From contig CAMCDA010000005.1 in assembly GCA_945873195.1 (NCBI GenBank), forward strand, positions 1 through 62,965: DNA of 62,965 nucleotides, written 5' to 3'. Each line of letters starts with the position of its first letter. The first letter of the stretch is position 1. Origin of the DNA: Asaia bogorensis. Lineage in GTDB: Bacteria; Pseudomonadota; Alphaproteobacteria; Acetobacterales; Acetobacteraceae. A program made the translations under genes and the position numbers. Under the pieces are notes generated by a model that saw nothing but the letters and a program-made list of their open reading frames with translations, was not told the DNA's origin and did not search any database. This document shows positions 1 to 16,210 of this stretch, one piece after another.

Positions 1-419
1 TCGATGTGCATGGGAGGATGAGGGCATATTTGACCCTGGTGTACGAGTCTCAAGAATGATTTTACATGACTACATTCTGGAGGGGTTTCAGGTGCTGAGT
101 CGAGGCGTTTCAAGGAGTTGAAGTATAGGGGAGAAGGAAGCTCGGAATAAAGGTCCGCCGCGCGGCTGTTGTTCGCGAACCGGATCAATCGCAGGCAATC
201 GCAGTTCACACAGTATATCTCACGCCCGGCCCAATGCTCTGAAAGATTCCTGATCTTCTGTGTCGGGCCGGAGTAACCGCGCGCAACGGCGGCATCAAAC
301 GAAAGGTTCATGTTGCAATGCCCAGCGCAGTCACCACGCAGAAATCGCCCCTGCTGGGATGACTGTTCATCGCCCAACGGATGTGAGCCGGCCAAGGCAA
401 CCCCTGGCCAGCCACCCCC
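1..419. other. Left-edge region without a supported gene
   Basis: No coding frame here looks real. The first 250 bases or so are visibly less GC-rich than the rest of the window and have only very short frames, such as a 21-codon frame beginning near 57. The one structured element is a nested hairpin at 226-271, listed separately. The downstream gene runs leftward into this region, so part of it is the 3' flank of that gene. The composition shift at the window edge may mean transferred or mobile DNA lies just outside, but nothing here identifies it. Confidence 0.5.
226..271. other. Nested hairpin
   Basis: CCGGCCC at 226-232 pairs with GGGCCGG at 265-271. An inner AAGAT/ATCTT stem closes a small loop between them. 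No T-run follows on either strand, so it is not a textbook terminator. It could still stop or stabilise the leftward crotonase transcript, or be part of an unrecognised RNA. Confidence 0.3.
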
Positions 420-1235
420 CTACCGGCCCACGAACTTCGGCCGCCGCTTTTCCATGAACGCCGTCCGGCCTTCCTTGTAATCGGCGCTGTTGAAGCAGAT
501 TTCGCCGATTTCCTTGATCGCCGCCATGTTCCGGACGCTCTCGTCCTTCAGCATTTCGTTGATCGTCAGCTTCGAGGCGCGGATGGACAGCGGCGCGTTC
601 TCGGCGATGGCCTGCGCGAGGTCCATCGTCGCGCGATCCAGATCCTCGACCGGGACGCATTCATTGATCAGCCCGATCCGCTCCGCCTGCTCTGCTGTCA
701 GGCGGCGGGCGGTGAACAGGATCATCTTCGCATGCGCCGGACCCACCAGGTCAGTCAGCCGCTTCACCGAGTCCGGCGCGTAGGCGATCGACAGGCGCGC
801 GGCAGGAATACCGAACTGCCCGTCGGTGGCGGACACGCGCAGATCGGCCGCCATGGCGATCGCGAGACCGCCACCCATGCAGAACCCGCGGATCTTGGCG
901 ATCAGCGGCTTCGGGAATTCGGCCAGCTTGGTCCGCCCGCCGCCGGTGCGCCGTTCGTACTCCTGCTGCGCCTCGGCGTTGGAGCGGTTGCGGGCGAACT
1001 GGCTGATATCGGCGCCCGACACGAACGCCTTGTCGCCAGCCCCTTGCATGACGACGCAGGTGATCGTGTCGTCGGCAGCGAACCCGTCCAGGATGTCCGA
1101 AAGCCCTTCCCACATCTCGATGGACATGGCGTTGCGCTTTTCGGGCTGGTTGAAGGTGATGATGCCGACCCCGCCGTCGCGTTCGGCCAGCATCCGGCCG
1201 TTCGCGAACTCGGTGACGCCCGTCTTCTCCAGCAT
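420..1235 (-). CDS. Enoyl-CoA hydratase/isomerase (crotonase) family protein
   Basis: This is a 271-residue crotonase-fold protein, the usual length for the family. The CoA-binding and oxyanion-hole segments are clear: FVSGADISQ near residues 71-79 and GFCMGGGLA near 117-125. Both positions that carry the catalytic glutamates of classical hydratases are alanine here: A125 in GGGLAI, and A145 in GIPAARL where PE is usual. It is therefore probably not a simple hydratase. Other activities of the superfamily, such as isomerase, decarboxylase or hydrolase, are possible. The start codon shares one base with the stop of the upstream CoA-transferase gene (TGATG), so the two are almost certainly co-transcribed and translationally coupled. 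They probably act in turn on the same CoA thioester. The fold is certain; the reaction is open. Confidence 0.9.
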   Translation of the reverse strand: MLEKTGVTEFANGRMLAERDGGVGIITFNQPEKRNAMSIEMWEGLSDILDGFAADDTITCVVMQGAGDKAFVSGADISQFARNRSNAEAQQEYERRTGGGRTKLAEFPKPLIAKIRGFCMGGGLAIAMAADLRVSATDGQFGIPAARLSIAYAPDSVKRLTDLVGPAHAKMILFTARRLTAEQAERIGLINECVPVEDLDRATMDLAQAIAENAPLSIRASKLTINEMLKDESVRNMAAIKEIGEICFNSADYKEGRTAFMEKRRPKFVGR

Positions 1236-2452
1236 CAGATCACGCCCTTCTTGCGAAGGTCGGCGATTTCCTCATCCGAGTAGCCGACCGACTTCATGAT
1301 TTCGGCCTGGTGCTCTCCAGGATCGGGCGTGTGCAGGCGGATGCCCTTGTTGTAGCCGGAGATGTTGATGGCGGAGGCCACGACTTCCGCTTCCCCGACA
1401 TAGGGGCTGGTCATCTTCGTCGCCATGCCGAGGTGCTTGACCTGCGGATCGGCGAAGACCTGGTCGATCGTGTAGATCGGGCCGCAGGGGATGCCGTTGG
1501 TTTCAAGCAATTCGATCCAATGGTCCGACGGCTTGGTCGCGGTGATTTCGCCGATCGCGGCATTGATCGCCTTGCGGTCCTTGCTGCGGCCGACCTGGGT
1601 CTTCCAGTCTTCCCGCTCCAGCCAGTCCTTCTTGCCGATCGCCTCACAGAAGCGGGTGAAGATGCGCGACGAGCTGGCGGCGATGTTGATGTGGCCGTCG
1701 GCGGTCGGGAACACGCCGGTCGGGATGCCCGTCGGGTGGTCGTTGCCCGCCTGGCCCGCGACTTCCTGTTCCATCAGCCAGCGGCTGGCCTGGAAGTCGA
1801 GCATGAAGATCTGCGCTTCGAGCAGCGAGGTCGTGACCCAGCGGCCAACGCCCGTCTTCTCCCGGTCCCACAGCGCCATCATGCAGCCGAGCGCGAGCAG
1901 GTTGCCGGCGGTGAGGTCGTCGATGGGGATGCCAACGCGCATCGGGCCGCGGCCCGGTTCGCCGGTGATGGTCATGAGGCCGCCCATGCCCTGCGCGATC
2001 TGGTCAACGCCGGCGCGGGGGCCGTAGGGGCCGTCCTGCCCGAAGCCCGAGATGCTGCCGTAGACGATGCGCGGGTTCACCGCCTTCACATCGTCATAGG
2101 ACACCTTGAGGCGGTGCTTCACGTTGGCGCGCATGTTCTCGAGGATCACGTCGGCCGTTTTCGCCAGCTTCATGAAGGCGGCATGGCCTTCGGGCGACTT
2201 CAGGTTCAGCGTGATCGCGCGCTTGTTGCGGTGCAGGTTCTGGAAGTCGAAGCCATGGCGGCGGCCGGCGACGTCTTCACCGTCCGAGGCCGGGGGCTCG
2301 ATCCGGATCACGTTGGCGCCCCAATCGGCGAAGTGGCGCACCGCGGTGGGCCCCGCTCGGGCGAGTGTCAGGTCCAGCACGGTGATGCCGTTCAACGGCA
2401 GGCGTGTCTGGCTATCGGCGAACATTGCCTTATCGGCGGGGCTCTCGGGCAT
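1235..2452 (-). CDS. Class III CoA-transferase (CaiB/BaiF family)
   Basis: The 405-residue protein belongs to the family of formyl-CoA and carnitine CoA-transferases, which move CoA between carboxylic acids through an aspartyl-CoA thioester. The N-terminal GITVLDLTLARAGP segment and the GSISGFGQDGPYG segment near residues 132-144 are family hallmarks. Asp179 in PIDDLTAG matches the catalytic aspartate of Frc (Asp169). A strong AGGAGG lies seven bases before the ATG, which fixes the start. It is first in a two-gene leftward operon with the crotonase. The pair resembles short catabolic modules that activate an acid as its CoA ester and then modify it. The substrate cannot be read from sequence. 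Confidence 0.93.
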   Translation of the reverse strand: MPESPADKAMFADSQTRLPLNGITVLDLTLARAGPTAVRHFADWGANVIRIEPPASDGEDVAGRRHGFDFQNLHRNKRAITLNLKSPEGHAAFMKLAKTADVILENMRANVKHRLKVSYDDVKAVNPRIVYGSISGFGQDGPYGPRAGVDQIAQGMGGLMTITGEPGRGPMRVGIPIDDLTAGNLLALGCMMALWDREKTGVGRWVTTSLLEAQIFMLDFQASRWLMEQEVAGQAGNDHPTGIPTGVFPTADGHINIAASSSRIFTRFCEAIGKKDWLEREDWKTQVGRSKDRKAINAAIGEITATKPSDHWIELLETNGIPCGPIYTIDQVFADPQVKHLGMATKMTSPYVGEAEVVASAINISGYNKGIRLHTPDPGEHQAEIMKSVGYSDEEIADLRKKGVI

Positions 2453-2780
2453 GACTGCTCCTCCTGGTCTTGTCGAGGACCAGTTTCCGCCGCATTCGCT
2501 TCCGGCTCAAGTCCCGAGTCTTGGTTTGTCGCTAGCTCGTAAAGTGTCCGCTCCAAAGCCTGTCCCCAGCAGGGGGACGGCAGGGACCGGGCACGCCTTC
2601 ACGAGGGAAAACGTCAGGTGCGTTTTGAACAAATCTTCGACCGTTGGGAGCGTTCCGAACTCAGCCAATGGGAAGGCGCGGCGTTGCCGGGGGTCGGCAA
2701 CAACAACTGCGTAAAGTGGGAGACACTGAGTCTTTAATTTATCGTATTCATATGAAAAAACCATCAGCAGCGTCCCTGGC

Positions 2781-2804
2781 GATGGCCGGGTCGAGCCCGC
2801 CCGG
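2781..2804. repeat. REP-like palindrome, copy 1
   Basis: GGCCGGGTCGAGCCCGCCC lies in the 395-base space between the CoA-transferase start and the eutB stop. It closely resembles the element at 53121-53141, including the same CCTGGCGATGG flank. I see no gene in 2453-2847. Confidence 0.55.
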
Positions 2805-2847
2805 GACGAGGGCGCGCCGTCCCGCCGTCACGCGCGTTTTCCCTGGG

Positions 2848-4275
2848 TCAGCCGAGGCCGATCAGCCCGGGCGCCATCGTGGCGGGGATCAAGTCGGGGC
2901 CGGTGCCGTCCGGCCGTCCGATCGCGGCGAGCCAGGCCTCGAATTCCGGCGCGGGCTTCAGGCCCAGGGCGGCGCGCACATACAGCGCGTCGTGGAACGA
3001 CGTGCTCTGGTAGGACAGCATGACGTCATCGGCGCCTGGCACGCCCATGATATAAGTGACTCCGGCGACGCCCAGCAGCGTCAGCAGCCCGTCCATGTCG
3101 TCCTGGTCGGCCTCGGCGTGGTTCGTGTAGCAAACATCGACCCCCATCGGGAGGCCGAGCAGCTTGCCGCAGAAATGGTCTTCGAGGCCGGCGCGGGTGA
3201 TCTGCTTGCCGTCATACAGATATTCGGGGCCGATGAAGCCGACGACCGTGTTCACGAGCAAAGGTTCAAAGGCGCGGGCGACGGCATAGGCGCGGGCCTC
3301 GATCGTCTGTTGGTCCACGCCATGGTGAGCATCGGCCGAGAGCGCGCTGCCCTGCCCGGTCTCGAAATACATGACATTGTCGCCGATGGTGCCGCGTTTG
3401 AGCGCCAGGGCGGCGTCGCGGGCCTCGCGCAGCAGGGCAAGGGAGACGCCGAAGCCGCGATTGGCGGCCTCGGTCCCGCCGATGGACTGGAACACGAGAT
3501 CGACCGGGGCGCCGCGCTCGATCGCGCGGATCGTCGTGGTCACATGCGACAGCACGCAGGTTTGGGTCGGGATCGCGTAGCGGTCGCGCACGGCGTCCAG
3601 CAGGTCCAGCAGGGTAATTGTCGCGTCCACGCTGTCAGTGGCGGGATTGACGCCGATGACCGCGTCTCCCGCGCCGAGCAGCAGGCCATCAAGGGTGGAG
3701 GCCGCGACGCCGCGCGGATCGTCGGTCGGGTGGTTGGGTTGCAGGCGCACGGCCAGGCGGCCAGGCAGGCCGATCGTGTTGCGGAACCGGGTGATGACCC
3801 GGCAGCGGGCGGCGATGGCGATCAGGTCCTGGAGTTTCATGACCTTGCTGACGGCCGCCACGATTTCTGGAGTCAGGCCCGGGCGCAGGCGGGTCAGGGT
3901 GTCGGTGTCGGCGGCGAGCAGGAAATCGCGGAAGGCGCCGACGGTCAGGGACGCGATCGGCGCGAACGCCGCGGGATCATGGGTGTCGAGGATCAGGCGC
4001 GTCACCTCATCATCCTCATAAGAGACGACCGGCTGGTTCAGGACATCGCGCAGCGGCAGGTCGGCCAGCGCCATCTGGGCGGCGACCCGTTCGGCCGCGG
4101 TTTCGGCGGCGATCCCCGCGAGCGCGTCGCCGGATCGGAACGGCGTGGCCCGGGCCAGCAGGGTTCGCAGGTCGGGGAAGACGAAGCGCGTGCCGGCGAT
4201 GGCATGGGCATAGGGCACGGGCGGGAGCCTTTTGCGGATGTCGGCGGAGATTGCCGGGTTTTCCGGATTGGGCAA
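2848..4275 (-). CDS. eutB: Ethanolamine ammonia-lyase large (catalytic) subunit
   Basis: EutB carries the active site of the adenosylcobalamin-dependent enzyme that splits ethanolamine into acetaldehyde and ammonia. The 475-residue protein aligns along its length with E. coli EutB (453 residues). Active-site blocks are intact: RLQPN, GVNPATD, YFETGQGSALSA with the substrate-binding glutamate, and DVCYTNHAEADQ. The open frame begins with TTG at 4275 and has no obvious Shine-Dalgarno. The first 20 or so residues are extra relative to E. coli, so a later start is possible. EutB normally works only with EutC, usually encoded directly downstream. No eutC-like frame follows here or appears elsewhere in the window, nor any other eut gene. 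It either pairs with a distant EutC or is an orphan. Confidence 0.95.
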   Translation of the reverse strand: MPNPENPAISADIRKRLPPVPYAHAIAGTRFVFPDLRTLLARATPFRSGDALAGIAAETAAERVAAQMALADLPLRDVLNQPVVSYEDDEVTRLILDTHDPAAFAPIASLTVGAFRDFLLAADTDTLTRLRPGLTPEIVAAVSKVMKLQDLIAIAARCRVITRFRNTIGLPGRLAVRLQPNHPTDDPRGVAASTLDGLLLGAGDAVIGVNPATDSVDATITLLDLLDAVRDRYAIPTQTCVLSHVTTTIRAIERGAPVDLVFQSIGGTEAANRGFGVSLALLREARDAALALKRGTIGDNVMYFETGQGSALSADAHHGVDQQTIEARAYAVARAFEPLLVNTVVGFIGPEYLYDGKQITRAGLEDHFCGKLLGLPMGVDVCYTNHAEADQDDMDGLLTLLGVAGVTYIMGVPGADDVMLSYQSTSFHDALYVRAALGLKPAPEFEAWLAAIGRPDGTGPDLIPATMAPGLIGLG

Positions 4276-4572
4276 GGCGTGGCTGGGAATAGGGCGGCGT
4301 TCACGGCGTCACACTGGGTGTAACAAATTGACATGAGGGATCAGCCTTTTGCCGTGTAATGTCGTGACACGGATCGCCGTTACCCACTCCACACGCGGAC
4401 GCGGGCCATTTCGGTTGCTTGTATCGGGGGATACAGCCGGGAGCCGCGCACCAGGACCAAGCGTCGTGGCGTGTGTGGTGGGGGCGATAGGGCAGAGCAG
4501 TGTGACGACGATCATAGCCGAGCTCTCGCGCTCGGCTCACAGTACGCATGTTGGCCCAAGGTGACCGTCCCG
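4276..4572. other. Intergenic region upstream of eutB and the ribosomal operon
   Basis: This roughly 300-base space holds the divergent control regions of eutB (leftward) and the rplK cluster (rightward). It contains an 8-bp perfect stem, AGCCGAGC/GCTCGGCT, at 4516-4537 with a six-base loop. No T-run follows, so it is more likely a leader structure than a terminator. No tRNA gene is present, although tRNA-Trp often lies before this cluster in other bacteria. Confidence 0.4.
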
Positions 4573-4821
4573 ATGTTGATCATCCCCACGGAACATAAGA
4601 CCACCGGCAGCCCGCCGCAGAGCGGGTTGATGGCCCTTGTGCAGGGCTGGCTGGCGGCATTGCCGCCCGATGGCGACGTCGCGGGCATGCGCCGGGCCGC
4701 GTTGCGACGGGAGCTTGATGCCTTCGCCTGGCAGTTGGTGGGGCGCTTGCATGGCGTCGATGCCGAGGCTGAAGGGCTATCGCCCGAAATACCGCTGGAC
4801 ATGGACAAGCCCAACCGGTAA
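4573..4821 (+). CDS. Small hypothetical protein
   Basis: This 82-codon frame begins MLIIPTEHK and is mostly helical in character: ALVQGWLAALP, then a charged MRRAALRRELDAFAWQ segment near residues 39-54. I do not recognise a family. AAGGTG about nine bases before the ATG is a plausible ribosome-binding site, and codon use is GC-rich at third positions like its neighbours. It sits about 100 bases before rplK, where nusG would normally be, but it shows none of the NusG NGN or KOW features. It is also much too hydrophilic and lacks the single C-terminal membrane helix expected of SecE. It could be a chance frame. Confidence 0.45.
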   Translation: MLIIPTEHKTTGSPPQSGLMALVQGWLAALPPDGDVAGMRRAALRRELDAFAWQLVGRLHGVDAEAEGLSPEIPLDMDKPNR

Positions 4822-4919
4822 ACGCCCCCCCTCCATCGGAACGCGGGAGAGGGCTGTCCCTTATCGGGGTCGGCCTTCGTTCGTACCGCGGTCCCTAGGC
4901 TAACAAGGACCAGGGGATT

Positions 4920-5354
4920 ATGGCGAAGAAGATTGTTGGCTACATCAAGCTGCAAATTCCGGCGGGCAAGGCGAACCCTTCGCCGCCGGTCGGTCCGGCG
5001 CTGGGTCAGCGCGGCCTGAACATCATGGCCTTCGTGAAGGAGTTCAACGCCTTCACGCAGAACATGGAGCCGGGCACCCCGACTCCGGTCGTGATCACCG
5101 CCTATGGTGATCGCAGCTTCACGTTCGTCACGAAGACGCCGCCGAACACGTACTTCCTCAAGAAGGCCGCCAAGATCGACAAGGGCAGCCCGACGGTCGG
5201 CAAGGGCGCCGTGATGGGCCGCGTGACGATGACCCAGCTGCGGGAAATCGCCGAGATCAAGATGAAGGACATGAACGCCAACGACATCGACGGCGCGGTT
5301 CGCATGTTGATTGGGTCGGCCCGCTCGATGGGCCTCGCCGTGGTGGAGGGCTGA
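4920..5354 (+). CDS. rplK: 50S ribosomal protein L11
   Basis: The 144-residue protein has the standard L11 length and both domains. The N-terminal domain starts [12 protein letters not shown] and includes the proline-rich linker [13 protein letters not shown] near residues 21-33. The C-terminal rRNA-binding domain ends [13 protein letters not shown]11 binds 23S rRNA at the GTPase centre and is the methylation target of PrmA, which is encoded at 37152-38054 in this window. It is the first gene of the rplK-rplA pair, and only four bases separate it from rplA. An AAGGA-type site precedes the ATG. Confidence 0.98.
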   Translation: MAKKIVGYIKLQIPAGKANPSPPVGPALGQRGLNIMAFVKEFNAFTQNMEPGTPTPVVITAYGDRSFTFVTKTPPNTYFLKKAAKIDKGSPTVGKGAVMGRVTMTQLREIAEIKMKDMNANDIDGAVRMLIGSARSMGLAVVEG

Positions 5355-5358
5355 TATC

Positions 5359-6054
5359 ATGCCAAAGAACAAGCGTCTCGCGGCGGCCCAGGCGGCTGTC
5401 GACAGTGCGAAGGCCTACCCGCTTGAGGAAGCGATCGCGCTGATCAAGTCGGTGTCGAAGGCCAAGTTCGACGAAACGATCGAGATTTCCCTGAGCCTCG
5501 GCATTGATCCGCGCCACGCCGACCAGATGGTCCGTGGCCTGACCAGCCTGCCGAACGGCACGGGCAAGTCGGTTCGCGTGGGTGTGTTCGCGCGCGGCCC
5601 GAAGGCGGACGAAGCGACCGCGGCGGGTGCCGAGGTTGTGGGCGCCGAGGACCTGATGGAGAAGATCCAGGCCGGCCAGATCGATTTCGACCGCTGCATC
5701 GCGACCCCGGACATGATGGGCATCGTCGGGCGGCTGGGTAAGATCCTCGGCCCGCGCGGCCTGATGCCGAACCCGCGTCTGGGCACCGTGACCATGGACG
5801 TTAAGGGCGCGGTTACCGCTGCCAAATCCGGCCAGGTCGAGTTCCGCGCGGAAAAGGCCGGTATCATCCATGCCGGCATCGGCAAGGTGAGCTTCGACGA
5901 AGGCAAGCTGGTCGAGAATGCGCGGTCCCTGGCCGACGCCATTCAGCGGGCGAAGCCGACGGGCGCCAAGGGCACCTATATGAAGCGGGCGTCGATCAGC
6001 TCCACGATGGGTCCGGGCATCCGGGTCGACGTCGGGAGCCTGGGCACCGTTTAA
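5359..6054 (+). CDS. rplA: 50S ribosomal protein L1
   Basis: L1 forms the mobile stalk of the 50S subunit near the E site. In many bacteria it also represses its own operon by binding the mRNA leader. The start is the ATG four bases after the rplK stop, giving 231 residues, the normal length. Upstream in-frame codons would run into rplK and add residues L1 does not have. The signature [16 protein letters not shown] lies near residues 122-140, followed by the conserved GTVT and C-terminal GPGIRVD segments. Tight spacing implies translational coupling to rplK. Confidence 0.98.
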   Translation: MPKNKRLAAAQAAVDSAKAYPLEEAIALIKSVSKAKFDETIEISLSLGIDPRHADQMVRGLTSLPNGTGKSVRVGVFARGPKADEATAAGAEVVGAEDLMEKIQAGQIDFDRCIATPDMMGIVGRLGKILGPRGLMPNPRLGTVTMDVKGAVTAAKSGQVEFRAEKAGIIHAGIGKVSFDEGKLVENARSLADAIQRAKPTGAKGTYMKRASISSTMGPGIRVDVGSLGTV

Positions 6055-6387
6055 CGAGATTCGCCATTTCGTCCTTGTGACGGGATGGCGGGCAGGACGC
6101 GCTTCGGCGCGTCCGAACCTGTCCGAGACCGCGCGTGATCCATCCATGCTTCCAAGCGTGGTTCGATCCTAATGGACATCAGTCCGCGAGCGGGAGACGG
6201 GGATGCCAGGGAATGATGGGGCGCTGCCCCGGATAGCCTTGGTGGTTCCGGCTTGTGGGGACCGGCCATATGAATGGCGGGTTACCAGGACAGGCGAACC
6301 GGGCCGCTCGACCCTCGGGTTGGACGGTCCTTGGGAAACCCGGTCCGACGCGGTTTCGATCGCGGCGTACCAAGACGGAGACGATGC
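6055..6387 (+). promoter_or_regulatory. Leader of the rplJ-rplL-rpoBC transcript
   Basis: This 333-base gap holds no convincing gene. It is highly structured, with a perfect 8-bp stem capped by TTCG at 6095-6114 (GGACGCGC/GCGCGTCC) and a GGGGC-GCT-GCCCC stem near 6220-6234. In many bacteria the rplJ leader binds the L10(L12)4 complex for feedback control. Position and structure fit that role, but I could not confirm the L10 kink-turn motif by eye. The first hairpin may also partly terminate rplKA transcription. Confidence 0.5.
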
Positions 6388-6918
6388 GTGGACCGTACGG
6401 AGAAGCGGGAGTTCGTCGCCGAGCTCAATCAGGCGCTGTCCGCCACATCGATGATCGTCGTGACCCGCAATGCGGGGCTGACGGTTGCCGAGGCGACGGA
6501 TTTGCGGCGCAAGATGCGAGCCGCGGGGGCGACCTTCAAAGTCGCGAAGAACCGGCTGACCACCCTCGCTTTGGCAGGGACCCGATTCGACGGCATTTCG
6601 CCGATGCTCACTGGACCGACCGCGCTTGCGTGGGCGACCGATCCGGTGGCGGTGGCGAAGGTGGCTGTCGAGTTCGCCAAGACCAACGAGAAGTTCGTGC
6701 TGATCGGCGGCGCGCTTGGTGCCCAGACGCTTGATGCGGATGGGATCAAGGCACTCGCCGAATTGCCGAGCCTGGACGTGCTGCGCGCGGGGCTGGTGGG
6801 GATGATTTCGACCCCTGCTACCCGGATCGCGGGCGTTCTGCAGGCGCCGGCCGGACAACTCGCCCGGGTCTTCGGGGCTTACGCCAAAAAAGACGAGGCG
6901 TTGGCCGAGGCCGCCTAG
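6388..6918 (+). CDS. rplJ: 50S ribosomal protein L10
   Basis: L10 anchors the L7/L12 dimers to the ribosome stalk next to L11. I place the start at a GTG giving 176 residues beginning with DRTEKREFVAEL, because GGAG lies seven bases upstream and this matches the usual L10 N-terminus. An upstream ATG at 6274 would add 38 arginine-rich residues that look like read-through of the leader. The rRNA-binding core (TEKREF through KVAKNRL, residues about 3-55) and the C-terminal helix that carries L7/L12 (LARVFGAYAKKDEALAEAA) are visible. It is followed by rplL after 83 bases. Confidence 0.96.
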   Translation: MDRTEKREFVAELNQALSATSMIVVTRNAGLTVAEATDLRRKMRAAGATFKVAKNRLTTLALAGTRFDGISPMLTGPTALAWATDPVAVAKVAVEFAKTNEKFVLIGGALGAQTLDADGIKALAELPSLDVLRAGLVGMISTPATRIAGVLQAPAGQLARVFGAYAKKDEALAEAA

Positions 6919-7001
6919 CGCGGCCCGCACCACAAACGGCGGGCTGGCGCGACGTGCCGGCTTGCATGGAACCCATCAAAGGCTAAATTAAGGAAATCGA
7001 C

Positions 7002-7379
7002 ATGGCCGATCTGCAAAACCTGGTGGACCAGCTGTCCGCCCTCACCGTTCTCGAAGCGGCTGAGCTGTCCAAGATGCTGGAAGAGAAGTGGGGCGTGTCC
7101 GCCGCTGCTCCTGTGGCCGCTGCCGCCGCGCCGGCCGCCGCCGCCGCTGCCGCGCCGGTTGAGGAACAGACGGAGTTCACCGTCATTCTCGCCAGCGCCG
7201 GCGACAAGAAGATCAACGTCATCAAGGAAGTGCGCACGATCACGGGCCTCGGGCTGAAGGAAGCCAAGGACCTGGTCGAGGCGGCGCCGAAGCCGGTCAA
7301 GGAAGCGGCCAGCAAGGACGAAGTGGCGAAGATCAAGAAGATGCTCGAAGACGCGGGCGCGACCGTGGAGGTCAAGTAA
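7002..7379 (+). CDS. rplL: 50S ribosomal protein L7/L12
   Basis: The 125-residue protein has the three classical parts: an N-terminal dimerisation domain (residues about 1-35), an alanine-rich flexible hinge (about 36-52) and a C-terminal factor-binding domain beginning [10 protein letters not shown]. The C-terminal domain contains the conserved KINVIKEVR and [12 protein letters not shown] segments that contact EF-G and EF-Tu. It is translated at higher stoichiometry than its neighbours. A hairpin just downstream at 7403-7434 could reduce read-through into rpoB, as known from other bacteria. Confidence 0.98.
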   Translation: MADLQNLVDQLSALTVLEAAELSKMLEEKWGVSAAAPVAAAAAPAAAAAAAPVEEQTEFTVILASAGDKKINVIKEVRTITGLGLKEAKDLVEAAPKPVKEAASKDEVAKIKKMLEDAGATVEVK

Positions 7380-7402
7380 CGCGTACGAGGCAAAACAATC
7401 AC

Positions 7403-7434
7403 TGCCTGGGTGGACCCGCCGGACCACCCAGGCA
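7403..7434 (+). terminator. Hairpin between rplL and rpoB, probable attenuator
   Basis: TGCCTGGGTGG at 7403-7413 and CCACCCAGGCA at 7424-7434 form a perfect 11-bp stem with a 10-base loop. Only a weak TTCGAT tail follows, which suits partial rather than complete termination. A partial terminator at this place sets the ratio of ribosomal protein to RNA polymerase transcripts in E. coli. Confidence 0.7.
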
Positions 7435-7566
7435 TTCGATCGGAAGGCGGGCGGGAATCAGCCGATTGCCGCCCGCGTTCCCATTTTCGGCGGGTGGCGC
7501 CCCTTGGCCTTTGCGGGTTGGTGGGGTGCGGTACGGCAGGCACGATACAGTTAGGCAGGATGGGCG

Positions 7567-11748
<4,182 letters not shown>

Positions 11749-11769
11749 TCGGCCACCGTATCCGCATCC

Positions 11770-11823
11770 TCATCCTCGGGCTTGTCCCGGGGATTTCGGG
11801 CCATGATCCGGCCCGTGATGACA
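11770..11823. repeat. REP-like palindrome between rpoB and rpoC
   Basis: The stretch TCATCCTCGGGCTTGTCCCG, continuing GGGAT, is nearly identical to the left arm of the repeat at 43002-43080. It is followed by an inverted GGGCC/GGCCC pair and GATGAC, the mirror of the TCATC start. It occupies most of the rpoB-rpoC gap and would be transcribed as a stem-loop in the rpoBC mRNA. Confidence 0.7.
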
Positions 11824-11856
11824 AGAATTCGCGTTACTCCGACCTAAGGGTACTGA

Positions 11857-16023
<4,167 letters not shown>

Positions 16024-16042
16024 GCTTGGCGGGCGCTAAACC

Positions 16043-16080
16043 CGGGCCAGGAACCAATCGGTTCCTGGCCCGATTGTTAT
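16043..16080 (+). terminator. Intrinsic terminator after rpoC
   Basis: CGGGCCAGGAACC at 16043-16055 and GGTTCCTGGCCCG at 16060-16072 make a perfect 13-bp stem with loop AATC. The T-containing tail ATTGTTAT follows. It lies 20 bases after the rpoC stop and closes the ribosomal/RNA polymerase transcript. Confidence 0.9.
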
Positions 16081-16210
16081 CCGCTCAAGACTGGTCGCCT
16101 GTTCCGCCTGCCGGAGGACGGACAAGTCGCCGCGCTCCCCAGAATGTACGCATGGTATAGGACCCCTGAGGTAACCACTTAGGCCTTTCATGCAACAACG
16201 CGACTGACCG

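Noticed and set aside
2507-2764. 85-codon leftward frame between the CoA-transferase and eutB genes
   Set aside because: Its codon use is unlike its neighbours, it has no ribosome-binding site, and it has no relation to EutC.
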